DNA of 64,000 nucleotides, taken from NCBI RefSeq assembly GCF_900601905.1, contig NZ_UWFA01000475.1, positions 186,001-250,000 on the forward strand, given 5' to 3'. Made by a program: the position numbers and the translations under genes. Below the pieces are notes generated by a model. That model did not search any database and was not told the origin of the DNA. It saw only the letters and a program-made list of their open reading frames with translations. This stretch comes from Pseudomonas viridiflava (GTDB lineage: Bacteria; Pseudomonadota; Gammaproteobacteria; Pseudomonadales; Pseudomonadaceae). Shown piece after piece: positions 41,189 to 51,000 of this stretch. Each line of letters opens with the position of its first letter. Position 1 is the stretch's first letter.

Positions 41189-43593
41189 CGGTTTGGATTC
41201 GTCTGCTGCTGCTTATGATCTGCTGCCTGGGTGAAGCTCAGGCCGCTACGTCTGTCGTGGACGCTTGCCTGTCAGACCAGAAGGAGCTCACGCCCTTGAC
41301 TCAGGTGCTGGAGGACCCTGCAGGCCAGATGACTGCAGAGCAGGTCCTGACATTGTCGCCGGAGCGCTTTCAGCCAGCAGAGGAGTGGTCGCGGCCCAGC
41401 TATTCATCGGCAGCGTTCTGGTTGCGGTTGACAGTAAAGAACACGGCCCAGGGTAGTTGCACGCAGTGGCTGACCGTTGGGGAGCCCCGCCTGGAAAACA
41501 TTCAGGTGTACGTCATAGGCGCCGGGCGCCGACAGGAGCAGCACGCGGGTAACGCGTACCCCGTGGATCAATGGCCCATGCCCTCTCGTCAGCCGGTATT
41601 TCCGTTACAGCTGGATGAAGGTGAGGCAGCGACCGTATTGATCCGGGTTGCCAGTAATTCGTTGCTGCTGATACATCCTCAAATCTGGTCGGATCGCGGT
41701 CTGCTGGACAGACGACAGCACGTTGACCTGATAGATGGCGTCGCGTTAGGCATTGTTTTTCTGTTCGTGCCCTTCAGTCTGCTCATGGGCTGGATAGTGC
41801 GGTCGCGCTTATTGCAAGTCCATGCGGGGCTGGTACTGACCTATTTGCTGATGACCTGCGTCGCCAATGGTTATCTGGTGTTCTGGCCCGCTGCATCCCT
41901 TTATACACCGCTCATTTACACCTTCTTCACCGTCGCCTCGTTCGCTTTTTTCCTCGGCTATGCCCGGGTACTGCTGGAAGTCAGGCGCTTACCGAAAATC
42001 CTGGGCTGGCTGTTCTCGTTGCAGTTGGTCGGTTTTGCTGCCAGCAGGCTTTGGGCGCTGGGTATCGACCCGCAAGAAGGCGCGAAGATCACGCTGGTTT
42101 TTCTGTACGGCATTTATGTGATGCTTCCCCTGACATTGATCATGGGCCTGCGCCGGGGGATCAAGTTCAACCCCATGGCCTGGATCGTAGTCGGTCTGTA
42201 TGGGGTGCAGTTTCTGGTTCGTTATGTGCTGTCGCTCAATCAATTGCCGTGGCAGACCCAGGCCGACCGATATGATTTGTCATCGATCCTGCCGGGGATC
42301 GCACTGCTGGTTTGCACCCTGATCGTTGAAGTCAGCCGTGGCCGTGCGCGGGAACGGCACGCACTGGCTGATCTTGAAGAACAGCGGCAGACGGAGCATC
42401 AGCGCCTGGAGAACACCGTCACGCTGCGTACTCAGCAGTTGAACGACTCGCTGCAGGCCCGTAGCTCGCTCATGGCGCGGATCAGTCATGACTTGCGCTC
42501 CCCGCTGGTGACTATCATTGAGTACGCTCGCCTGCTCGGCAGCACCCCGGATCGGGTAACCCACTACACCCAACGCATCGAAAATAACGCACGTCATCAA
42601 CTGGAGCTGATTGACGAGTTGCTGGAGTTCTCGCGCAGTGAGCTGCAACAGATGGAGCTATCCCTGGCGGCTGGCTACTTCTACCGGTTTCTTCAACAGG
42701 TCGAAGAAGATGGACGACTGCTGGCTGCACGGCAGGACAACCTGTTTGTCTGCCGTTTTGCCGAAGATCTGCCAGTACTGCTGAAGGCTGATTTCCGGCG
42801 CTTGCGCCAAGTGTTGATTAACCTGTTGGCGAACGCTTCCAAGTTCACGCGCCACGGTTGCATTACCGTGGAAGTTACCAACCGGACTGCCTTGGATTCC
42901 CTGCGTGCCCAGGTGCACTTCAGCGTTACGGACACTGGCATCGGTATTGACGCGGCGGATATTGAGCACGTACTTGAGCCATTCCGCCGGGGCAGCAATG
43001 CCGATCACTACGAAGGCAGCGGGCTGGGTCTATCCATCGTCCGCCAATTGCTCGCGCACATGGGCAGCAACCTTGAGGTGGTGTCCGAGGCGCAACGCGG
43101 TAGTTGTTTCAGCTTCAGCCTGGACCTTGATGCTGCCCTTGAAGATGAGCTTGATACTGCGTCGGAGCAGAACAACTGGCTGGCCTTCGACGGCGAGGGC
43201 AAGCACATTCTGGTGGTGGATGACATCGAGCTCAATCGGGACTGGCTATATGACTTCCTGACCGGTTATGGCGTCGATGTCGTCGTGGCCGAGAATGGCG
43301 AACGCGCACTGGCGCTGCTCAATGAGCACACCTTTGACCTTGTGATGACCGATCAAATGATGCCAGTCATGGACGGCTGGGCGCTTCTGCAGCACCTGCG
43401 TGCCGATTGGCCGGATGTGCCGGTATTGCTTTACTCCTCAGCCCCGCCTAGGCGACCTGCCGGATACCCCAAAACGCTGGATTTCGATGCCACGATGCTC
43501 AAGCCCGCATCGGGTAATGAGCTGATTTTCGGCATTGACGCGCTGACACGGCATCGTCAATCAACGGCGCGACCGAGCACGGTCGATGAGTAA
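41185..43593 (+). CDS. 7TM-DISM hybrid sensor histidine kinase (GTG start)
   Basis: An 802-residue kinase. The signal peptide is TVWIRLLLLMICCLGEAQA. A periplasmic 7TMR-DISMED2 sensor domain (about 30-165) is followed by a block of seven membrane segments (about 185-390). The HisKA domain has His435 in ISHDLRSPLVTI and the ATPase has LLANASKFT, DTGIGI and GSGLGLSIV. A C-terminal receiver from about residue 673 carries Asp723 in LVMTDQMMPVMDGW. DISMED2 domains are thought to bind carbohydrates or other small ligands. The GTG at 41185 overlaps the regulator's stop codon. The extra receiver lacks a visible Hpt partner, so it may work as a phosphate sink or feed a remote Hpt. Confidence 0.9.
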   Translation: MTVWIRLLLLMICCLGEAQAATSVVDACLSDQKELTPLTQVLEDPAGQMTAEQVLTLSPERFQPAEEWSRPSYSSAAFWLRLTVKNTAQGSCTQWLTVGEPRLENIQVYVIGAGRRQEQHAGNAYPVDQWPMPSRQPVFPLQLDEGEAATVLIRVASNSLLLIHPQIWSDRGLLDRRQHVDLIDGVALGIVFLFVPFSLLMGWIVRSRLLQVHAGLVLTYLLMTCVANGYLVFWPAASLYTPLIYTFFTVASFAFFLGYARVLLEVRRLPKILGWLFSLQLVGFAASRLWALGIDPQEGAKITLVFLYGIYVMLPLTLIMGLRRGIKFNPMAWIVVGLYGVQFLVRYVLSLNQLPWQTQADRYDLSSILPGIALLVCTLIVEVSRGRARERHALADLEEQRQTEHQRLENTVTLRTQQLNDSLQARSSLMARISHDLRSPLVTIIEYARLLGSTPDRVTHYTQRIENNARHQLELIDELLEFSRSELQQMELSLAAGYFYRFLQQVEEDGRLLAARQDNLFVCRFAEDLPVLLKADFRRLRQVLINLLANASKFTRHGCITVEVTNRTALDSLRAQVHFSVTDTGIGIDAADIEHVLEPFRRGSNADHYEGSGLGLSIVRQLLAHMGSNLEVVSEAQRGSCFSFSLDLDAALEDELDTASEQNNWLAFDGEGKHILVVDDIELNRDWLYDFLTGYGVDVVVAENGERALALLNEHTFDLVMTDQMMPVMDGWALLQHLRADWPDVPVLLYSSAPPRRPAGYPKTLDFDATMLKPASGNELIFGIDALTRHRQSTARPSTVDE

Positions 43594-45976
43594 CAAGAAG
43601 AATCGCAGATTCGCTTTTGCTTGTGTCTCCGAATGGGTCTCCTGCATCGGCCTTTTCGCATGGGCTCCTTTTATTCTGGCCGATGCCGAGACTGTCGAAA
43701 GCGGACGGGTGTCGACCACAGCGCAACCGACCCTGACGCTGGACGAAACCGAGGTCACTGCGCGGCATCGTCTGGAAAAGCCGCAGAACGTGCCCATTTC
43801 GCTCGCCGTGCTGGACGGTGAGCAGCTCGACGCCAGCGGCCAGCATTCCTTGCAGACAATACAAGAGCGGGTGCCTGGTCTGGTGGTGTCGGGGCACAAC
43901 GCGCGCTATGCCGGGTTTGGCCTGCGGGGGTTTGGCGCCACTGCTTATAACGACGGGCTGGAAAGCAGCGTCGGCGTATTTGTCGACGGCATCTATCTAG
44001 GCCGGTCAGGCATGGCCTTCAATGATTTGCTCGATGTGCAGCGCGTCGAGGTATTGCGTGGCCCGCAAGGCACGTTGTTTGGCAAGAACACCAGTGCCGG
44101 GGCCATCAATATAGTCACGCGCCAGCCGACTGATTATTTCGAGTCCAACGCCGAAGCCACGATGGGAAGCGATGGCCTGCGCGAATATCGCGGGGTGGTG
44201 TCCGGGCCGCTGATAGACGGCGTATTAATGGGCCGACTCAGTGCGTCAGAAAACACCAGGGACGCAGAGGTTGATAACCGGCAAGACGGTTCGCGACTCA
44301 ATGACCAGAACCGCCAGAGCCTGCGTGGACAATTGTTATGGGAGCCCAACGATACATTCAGTGCCCGGCTGATCGTTGATCGCGCCTGGCAGGACGAAAA
44401 CGGCAACGCACTGCTGGCCAGCCATTACAGTCAGGACACCCTCGGTCGTGCTGCCTTCATGGGCTATACCTTGCCGTCAACCGACCCGTATCGGCGAGAA
44501 ACCAGGCTGGATGGCGTGACCCGCACCCAGAGCTTGCAGAATGGACTTTCGCTGGAGCTGACCCAGGCGCTGGATGATGATCATGTGCTGACCAGCCTCA
44601 CCGGCTATCGCGACTGGCGCTTTCGCAACAACCGCGATGGCGACGGCACGGCCCTGGCGATTGCGCAAGCCGACAGCGGACTCGACCAGCGTCAGTTCAG
44701 TCAGGAGCTGCGCCTCGCAGGCAAGGTCAACGAGCAGCTGGATTATGTGGTGGGCCTTTATTACCTGCATCAAGAGCTCAATCGCAAGGTCGACGTGGAC
44801 TTCGGCAAGGATGCCAGTGCCTGGTTCCTGGGCGATCGTCCGGAACTGAAGGCTTTCGGTGTCACCCAACCGCAGCAGGTGCCTGCCAGCCTGCTGAGCG
44901 GCGCCGGTCAGCGCTTCGACGGTGAACAGAATGGCGATACCCGTGCAGTTTTCGGGCAGTACACCTGGCGCCCGCTTGACCCTCTGGAGCTGACCTTTGG
45001 CCTGCGTTATACCCAAGAGCGTAAGGATGGCTGGATTTCCCGCGAGCTCGTCAATCTTGCTCCGCTGGGCCGCGATCCGGTGTCGAGGGTGGGCGGGCAG
45101 TTGCTCCGGGATGTCGCCCTGGGTGGCGACTACTACCGACGCAGTACCGTCGACGAACAGAACGTCTCCGGTCTGGTCGGCCTGAGTTATCGCTTCAATG
45201 ATCAGATCCTTGGCTACACCAGCCTGTCGCGGGGGGCCAAAGCGGGTGGCATCAATCTGGACGTGGTCAGCCCTGGGGTTAACCCCACCTATAAGCCCGA
45301 ACAGTCGACCTCACTGGAGGTGGGGCTGAAAACCCGGTTATGGAACGATTCGGCGCACTTGAACCTGGCGCTGTATCAAACGGACGTCGATGATTATCAG
45401 GCGCTGACCTACAGCCGGCCCGTCAATGCGCTGTCTCCGCCCCTGCGCGACAATCTGTTGAACGTCGGCGCGGTGCGTTTGCGCGGCGTCGAGATGGATT
45501 TTGCCTGGCGCCTCGACGAGCAGATCGATCTGCGCTTTGGCGCGGCCTGGAGCGACGCCCGTTACCGCGACTTCAAGAATGCGCCCTGTGCGCCGGGGTC
45601 GGGGCAATGGACCTGCGACCTGAGCGGTGCGCGGCTCTATAACGCACCTGAGTGGAGCGCGACCGCTGGCGTGGGTTACCGCTACCCCATGCAGGTGGAT
45701 CTGGAGGTTTATTCGGGCCTGGACTACAGCGTGCGCAGCGGCTATCAGGGAACGCTCGAAGGTGGCGTCGGCAGTTATCAACCCGGCTATGGCTTGACCA
45801 ACCTGCATCTGGGCCTTCGGGACCCTGATCGCAGCTGGAGCGTCGAAGGCTGGGTGCGTAACGTGCTCGACACTCAGTACATCACCGCCGTGTATTCGCT
45901 GCTGGGCGCGGGTGATTACGGGGTGTTGCCGGGTGACCCGAGGACAGTCGGGCTGACGTTGAAAGTGAGCCACTGA
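43586..45976 (+). CDS. TonB-dependent outer-membrane receptor
   Basis: A 796-residue receptor with an N-terminal signal region (about residues 1-34, ending FAWAPFILADA). A TonB-box-like stretch LDETEVTARH near residue 53 precedes the plug domain (NVPISLAVLDGEQLDASGQH, then VEVLRGPQGTLFGKNTSAGAINIVT near 153-177). The 22-strand barrel ends with the aromatic-type strand GLTLKVSH. The plug form FVDGIYLGRSG with LRGPQGTLFG is common in receptors for large organic ligands and siderophores; the ligand is unknown. The ATG overlaps the kinase stop by eight bases, which makes it the third gene of a signalling operon. No Fur-like box is evident upstream. Confidence 0.88.
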   Translation: MSNKKNRRFAFACVSEWVSCIGLFAWAPFILADAETVESGRVSTTAQPTLTLDETEVTARHRLEKPQNVPISLAVLDGEQLDASGQHSLQTIQERVPGLVVSGHNARYAGFGLRGFGATAYNDGLESSVGVFVDGIYLGRSGMAFNDLLDVQRVEVLRGPQGTLFGKNTSAGAINIVTRQPTDYFESNAEATMGSDGLREYRGVVSGPLIDGVLMGRLSASENTRDAEVDNRQDGSRLNDQNRQSLRGQLLWEPNDTFSARLIVDRAWQDENGNALLASHYSQDTLGRAAFMGYTLPSTDPYRRETRLDGVTRTQSLQNGLSLELTQALDDDHVLTSLTGYRDWRFRNNRDGDGTALAIAQADSGLDQRQFSQELRLAGKVNEQLDYVVGLYYLHQELNRKVDVDFGKDASAWFLGDRPELKAFGVTQPQQVPASLLSGAGQRFDGEQNGDTRAVFGQYTWRPLDPLELTFGLRYTQERKDGWISRELVNLAPLGRDPVSRVGGQLLRDVALGGDYYRRSTVDEQNVSGLVGLSYRFNDQILGYTSLSRGAKAGGINLDVVSPGVNPTYKPEQSTSLEVGLKTRLWNDSAHLNLALYQTDVDDYQALTYSRPVNALSPPLRDNLLNVGAVRLRGVEMDFAWRLDEQIDLRFGAAWSDARYRDFKNAPCAPGSGQWTCDLSGARLYNAPEWSATAGVGYRYPMQVDLEVYSGLDYSVRSGYQGTLEGGVGSYQPGYGLTNLHLGLRDPDRSWSVEGWVRNVLDTQYITAVYSLLGAGDYGVLPGDPRTVGLTLKVSH

Positions 45977-46223
45977 GCCGGGCTCGGCACGCCCGTGATC
46001 TGACATTGATTCGGCGGGCTACCCGTCGTCCCACAGGTTCAGTTTCCTGCCGGGACTGGCCTCCTTTTCAAACCCTCTCGCTCACTAATAAGCACAAATC
46101 CGCCCCAGCAAAATATTTATTCCGTCATTCAAAGATGCTGCTTTGCAGCGTCGGGAAAACTGCGCGCCGTACATTACCCACCCCATGTCGGGGCGGTCAG
46201 TTTTCTAACGGAGTAACTCGACG

Positions 46224-47993
46224 ATGCGCATTTCTCACAAGGATTCGATGTATGTGAGCAGGCATCTGCTGCAATGGACGATCGCGCTGGTCGGCTCGAC
46301 CGTCGCCCCCTTTAGTCTGGCGCTGACGCTCCCGGACGCCGGTCAACTGCTTAACGATCAGCAGCAAACCCTTCCGCAGGAGCGACGTTCGACAGAGCCG
46401 CCGCCCGCGTTCGAAATGCCGTCTGGGGCCTCATCGGTGAAGGACTCCGGCATGCGTGTCCAGCTCAAATCCATTCGTTTCAGCGGCGACACCGAGCTGG
46501 CGGTGCGCGAAAACCTCCAGGCACTGGTCACGCCAGTGCTGGGCAAGACCCTCGATCACCCCGGCTTGCAGCAGTTGGCGCAAAGCCTGACCCGTTATTT
46601 GCGCGGTCAGGGTTACGTGCTGGCCCGAGCGTACCTGCCACGTCAGGACCTGACGGAGGGTGAGCTCGAAATCGCCATTGTCCAGGGCAAGCTGCAGTCA
46701 GGTGCCGATCGCATCAAGGTCATTGGCCAGACGCGAACTTCAAAAGAACGGCTGCAAGACATTGCCAACGCCGCTTTGCCGGAAGGCCAGGTGCTGCGAG
46801 CCGCTGAGCTGGAGCGGGCACTATTGCTGATCAATGACCAACCCGGCATCACCGCCCGCTCGGCGCTGGATCGCGGCGTTGAACCTGGCACCAGCCAACT
46901 GTTGATCAACGCCAGTCAGGGCCCGATTCTGAACGGCGGCGTGTCCGCCGATAATTACGGCAACCGCAGCACCGGCACTGCGCGGGCCAATGCGCAGATC
47001 AATGTCAACGACCCGTTCGGCCTGGGCGACCGGATGTACCTCGGGCTGAGCAAGACCACCGGCAGTTCTGTCGTCGGTGGCGGTTATAGCCTGCCGTTGA
47101 CGCCGTCGGGCTTGCGCCTGCTCGCTGCAGCGTCCTATCTGCGTTATGACGTCGACCAGGAAGTGTTCCGGCCTTTGGACCTGCGTGGTACCGCCAAGAG
47201 CGGTTCCCTGGGCCTGACGTATCCCCTGATTCGTTCGCGTCTGGAAAATCTCGACGTTACCGGCACTTACGAGCGTCGAGAGCTGGAAGACCGTGCGCTG
47301 GGCAGCCAGTTGCGCGAGCGCACGCTGGACAGCTTCACCTTTGGGCTCAGTGGTAACCGCTTCGACAATTTCGCCGGCGGCGGTGTGACGGATGCCAGCG
47401 CATCCTTGACCGTTGGCAAGCTCGATCTGTCGGGCAATCGCGAGGACGAATTCGCTGACCGAGTAAGCGCCAAGAGCGACGGCAGCTTCCAGAAGGTCAA
47501 CGTGCGCCTGTCACGTCTGCAAAGCCTGGGTGCCGCTGATAAATGGACGGTGTTTGGTGCCGTTTCCACGCAATGGGCCAGCAAAAACCTCGACTCGTCC
47601 GAGAAAATCCTGCTCGGCGGGCCGGCTGGCGTACGTGCCTATCCAGTTGGCGAGGCGGCTGGCGATCACGGTTGGCTAGGGACGCTTGAGTTGCGCCGCG
47701 ATATCGATCTTGGCTTGCCAATGACAAGGCTCCAGGCCCTCGGATTCTTCGACACGGGGCGGATCTGGTTGCACGAAAACCAATGGGAAGGCTCGGTTAA
47801 CACGGCTGAAAACTCCAACAGCTATGACCTGAACGCACTGGGCCTGGGTGCCAACCTTTGGGTGGGCAACTGGACAGTACGCACAGCGGTCGCGCGCACG
47901 CTGGGTAATAACCCGGGCAGCGTTTCCGGCCTGGACGCCGATAGCCGCTCCAGCGACTGGCGCGCCTGGCTGCAGACCTCCCTGGCTTTCTGA
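46224..47993 (+). CDS. Two-partner secretion outer-membrane transporter (TpsB, FhaC/ShlB family)
   Basis: A 589-residue outer-membrane transporter. A signal peptide near residues 1-34 (ending PFSLALTLPDAG) and a proline-rich linker (RRSTEPPPAFEMPSG) lead to two POTRA domains: IRFSGDTELAVRENLQALVT with the LTRYLRGQGYVLARAYLPRQ repeat, then KVIGQTRTSKERLQDIANAA. A 16-strand barrel with the FhaC-type motif VRAYPVGEAAGDHG and a C-terminal strand ending LAF follows. It exports the large TpsA protein encoded 40 bases downstream. The ATG at 46224 has GGAG upstream. The preceding 247-base region is AT-rich (AAAATATTTATT) and is the likely promoter. Confidence 0.92.
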   Translation: MRISHKDSMYVSRHLLQWTIALVGSTVAPFSLALTLPDAGQLLNDQQQTLPQERRSTEPPPAFEMPSGASSVKDSGMRVQLKSIRFSGDTELAVRENLQALVTPVLGKTLDHPGLQQLAQSLTRYLRGQGYVLARAYLPRQDLTEGELEIAIVQGKLQSGADRIKVIGQTRTSKERLQDIANAALPEGQVLRAAELERALLLINDQPGITARSALDRGVEPGTSQLLINASQGPILNGGVSADNYGNRSTGTARANAQINVNDPFGLGDRMYLGLSKTTGSSVVGGGYSLPLTPSGLRLLAAASYLRYDVDQEVFRPLDLRGTAKSGSLGLTYPLIRSRLENLDVTGTYERRELEDRALGSQLRERTLDSFTFGLSGNRFDNFAGGGVTDASASLTVGKLDLSGNREDEFADRVSAKSDGSFQKVNVRLSRLQSLGAADKWTVFGAVSTQWASKNLDSSEKILLGGPAGVRAYPVGEAAGDHGWLGTLELRRDIDLGLPMTRLQALGFFDTGRIWLHENQWEGSVNTAENSNSYDLNALGLGANLWVGNWTVRTAVARTLGNNPGSVSGLDADSRSSDWRAWLQTSLAF

Positions 47994-48033
47994 TCTCCGT
48001 CCACGACCCCTGAATTCTCAAGAGCATTGCATT

Positions 48034-51000
48034 ATGAAGAGCGCTTCGTTGAACCACGTTTACCGTCTCGTCTGGAGCGATACCGCTCAGGCTTATGTCG
48101 CTGTTTCCGAAAACACCCATTCGCGCGGAAAACGCGGCGGCTTGATGGGCACGCTGGCGGCCCTGGGGCTGTTGAGCGTGGGCATGGCCCAAGCCGCTGA
48201 TTTGCCCACAGGTGCGGCGATAGTCGGTGGTGCGGGCAACATCTCGCAAAACGGCAACCACATGGTGATCAACCAATCGACCGACAAGCTGGTGACGAAC
48301 TGGAACAGCTTTGATGTCGGCCATGACGCCAGTGTGACGTTCCAGCAGCCGGGCAGTGCCAGCGTTGCACTGAACCGGGTAGTGGGTGGCGGTAATGCCA
48401 GCCAGATTCTCGGCAAACTGAACGCCAACGGTCAGGTCTGGCTGTTGAACCCCAGCGGCGTGGTCATCGGCAGCGGCGCCCAGGTGAATGTGGGTGGGCT
48501 GGTCGCCTCGTCGCTGAAAACCAGCGACGAGGATTTCCTTGCTGGCAAGACAACGCTCAGCGGTGGCGCCGGGGCCGGGGCGGTGAGCAACCACGGCCGC
48601 ATCACCACCGCCCAGGGTGGGGTGGTCGCACTGATCGGGCCTCAGGTCAGCAACAGCGGTACGATTCAGACGCCTGGTGGCAGCACCGCGCTTGCCGCTG
48701 GCGACAAAGTCAGTCTGGATTTCACCGGGGACGGTCTGGTCAGCGTCAATGTGGATCGCGGCGTGCTGGACGCCCTGGTACAGAACAGCGGCCTGATCAG
48801 TGCCAACGGTGGCTTGGTGACGCTGAGCGCGCGCTCGGCCGACGCCGCCATCAGCAGTGCGGTGAATAACACCGGCATCATCGAAGCCAAGGGCATGCTC
48901 GAACGCAATGGGCGTATTTTGCTGGACGGCGATGATCAGGGCGGGGTGACTCAGGTCGCTGGCACGCTTGATGTGTCCTCGCAACACGGCAAAGGTGGCG
49001 ACATTGTCATCACCGGCGAACAAATTGCGGTAAGTGGCGCTGCGCTGGATGCAAGTGGTGTCCATGGCGGCGGCACAGTGAAGGTCGGTGGCGGCTGGCA
49101 AGGCAAGGATGCCAGTGTTGCCAATGCCCGCAAGGTGACGGTGGATGAGCGCACGACCGTGCGAGCGGACGCGAAGCAAGGCGACGGTGGCACTGTTGTG
49201 TTCTGGTCCGATGACAGCACGCGCTTCGCTGGCAATATCTCGGTGCGCGGTGGCACGCAAAGCGGCAACGGTGGCAAGGCCGAGGTCTCGGGAAAGAAAA
49301 CGCTGCAGTACAGCGGTTTGACCGACGCCCGTGCCGAGAAGGGGCGCACCGGTGATCTGTTGCTCGACCCCGCTGATATCGTCATCAATGGCGGCGGCAC
49401 AACTGGTGACGCGATTACCGGTAGCACAGTGACTGAAAAAGCGTTGGAAGCGCAGACCGCCAACGTATTGCTCCAAGCCACCAACTCCATCACCTTTGCC
49501 GATCTGACTCAGAATGGTGGCGACGGCACCATTACCATGCAGAACGATGTCAGTTTTCGAGCTGAAGTCCTGGACAACAGCAATGCGAGTACATTGATCA
49601 GCTTCGCCAACGCCGCCAACACCCTGGAGGTATCGGGGACCGGCAGCATTTACATGCAGGCGGGCGGCGGTAATACAGGATCAATCCAGAACTCTTTCAA
49701 TCTGATTGCTCACGGTCCGGGCGATAACCCGGCGGTCGCTGACCTGCCAACGCACAACGTGGGAGCTATCGGCAGCGGTACTCCGGGCGCAGGCAGTATC
49801 ACCCTGCTGGGCGCCGATGGCTTGACCATCGCTGGCGCCATTACCACCAACGGCGGCTATGTGCGGCTTTCCAGCGATTCGGATGTAGGTGGCCGAGGTG
49901 CGCTGACCATCAATACACCGATCAATACGGCGGGCGGTAACCTTTACCTGTCCTTCGGCACAACCGCTTTTGCGGAAAGTATCGCCACGCTGACCGGCGA
50001 TATGACGCTGGGCGCCGGGCGGCTGTTTTTTGGTGATGCGATGGGCGCCAAAGGCTTGGGCGGATCTACCGGTGAAAAGCGCCTGGGCGGCAAGCTCAGC
50101 CTCAGCGGCGACGTGAACTTCACCACGCCGCTGACCATGCTCGGCGGCGCATCGATTTATACCAACGGCAATATCAACTTCAGCAGCAACGTCAAGCTCG
50201 ACACGGGTAACGATGCATTGACGCTGCGCGCGACCAATATCGACTTTACCCAGGCGACGCTGCAGAACGTATCAACCGCCAGCCTCAGACTGGAACCCTG
50301 GGACATCGCCACCAACATCTCCCTGGACGGTAACGACGGGATCGCGACGGCCAATACCCTGGGCAAGATCGACAACATCATGAACCTGACCATCGGGCGA
50401 GCTGACGGTACGGGCACCACCACCGTCAACAACACCGGTTTCGCCTTCAATGCCAACAACATGCTGACGCTGCTCAATGGCGATATGCAGATCAATGGAG
50501 CGCTGCAGAACACCAGCGCGACGGGCCATGTCAATGCTCGCGCAGGGCAGGGTGATGTGGTGATCGGCAGCACTGGCAGCGTGACAGGCAAAGGCACCGG
50601 TGACGCCATCGTCCTGAGTGCTGCGCGTAACTTCATTAATAACGCAGGCAATGCGGCGCTCAACAACACCAATAGCAACAGCCGCTGGCTGACGTATTCA
50701 ACCAGCCCGGACGCTGACCTGCGTGGCGGTTTGCCGCTTGCTTTCAAGCAATACAATGCTCGTTATGGCAGCACGGTTGCGCAGGCGACCGGCAATGGCC
50801 AGATTTACTCCGTCGCGCCAAAAGTCACGGTCGACCTGACCGGCGAAGTGCGCAAAACCTACGACGGCGGCACCCAGGCAACGCCGACCACCAGTAACTT
50901 CACGGCCACTTCCGGCGCTGTCGATGGCGACGACATCAGCCTCATCATTGCCGGTTTTGGCACTGCCACCTACGACAACAAGAATGTCGGCAATGGCAAG

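Noticed and set aside
47848..48033. N-terminal extension of the TpsA reading frame into the transporter gene
   Set aside because: The extended signal peptide starts exactly at 48034, and the upstream part is an out-of-frame reading of the transporter gene.
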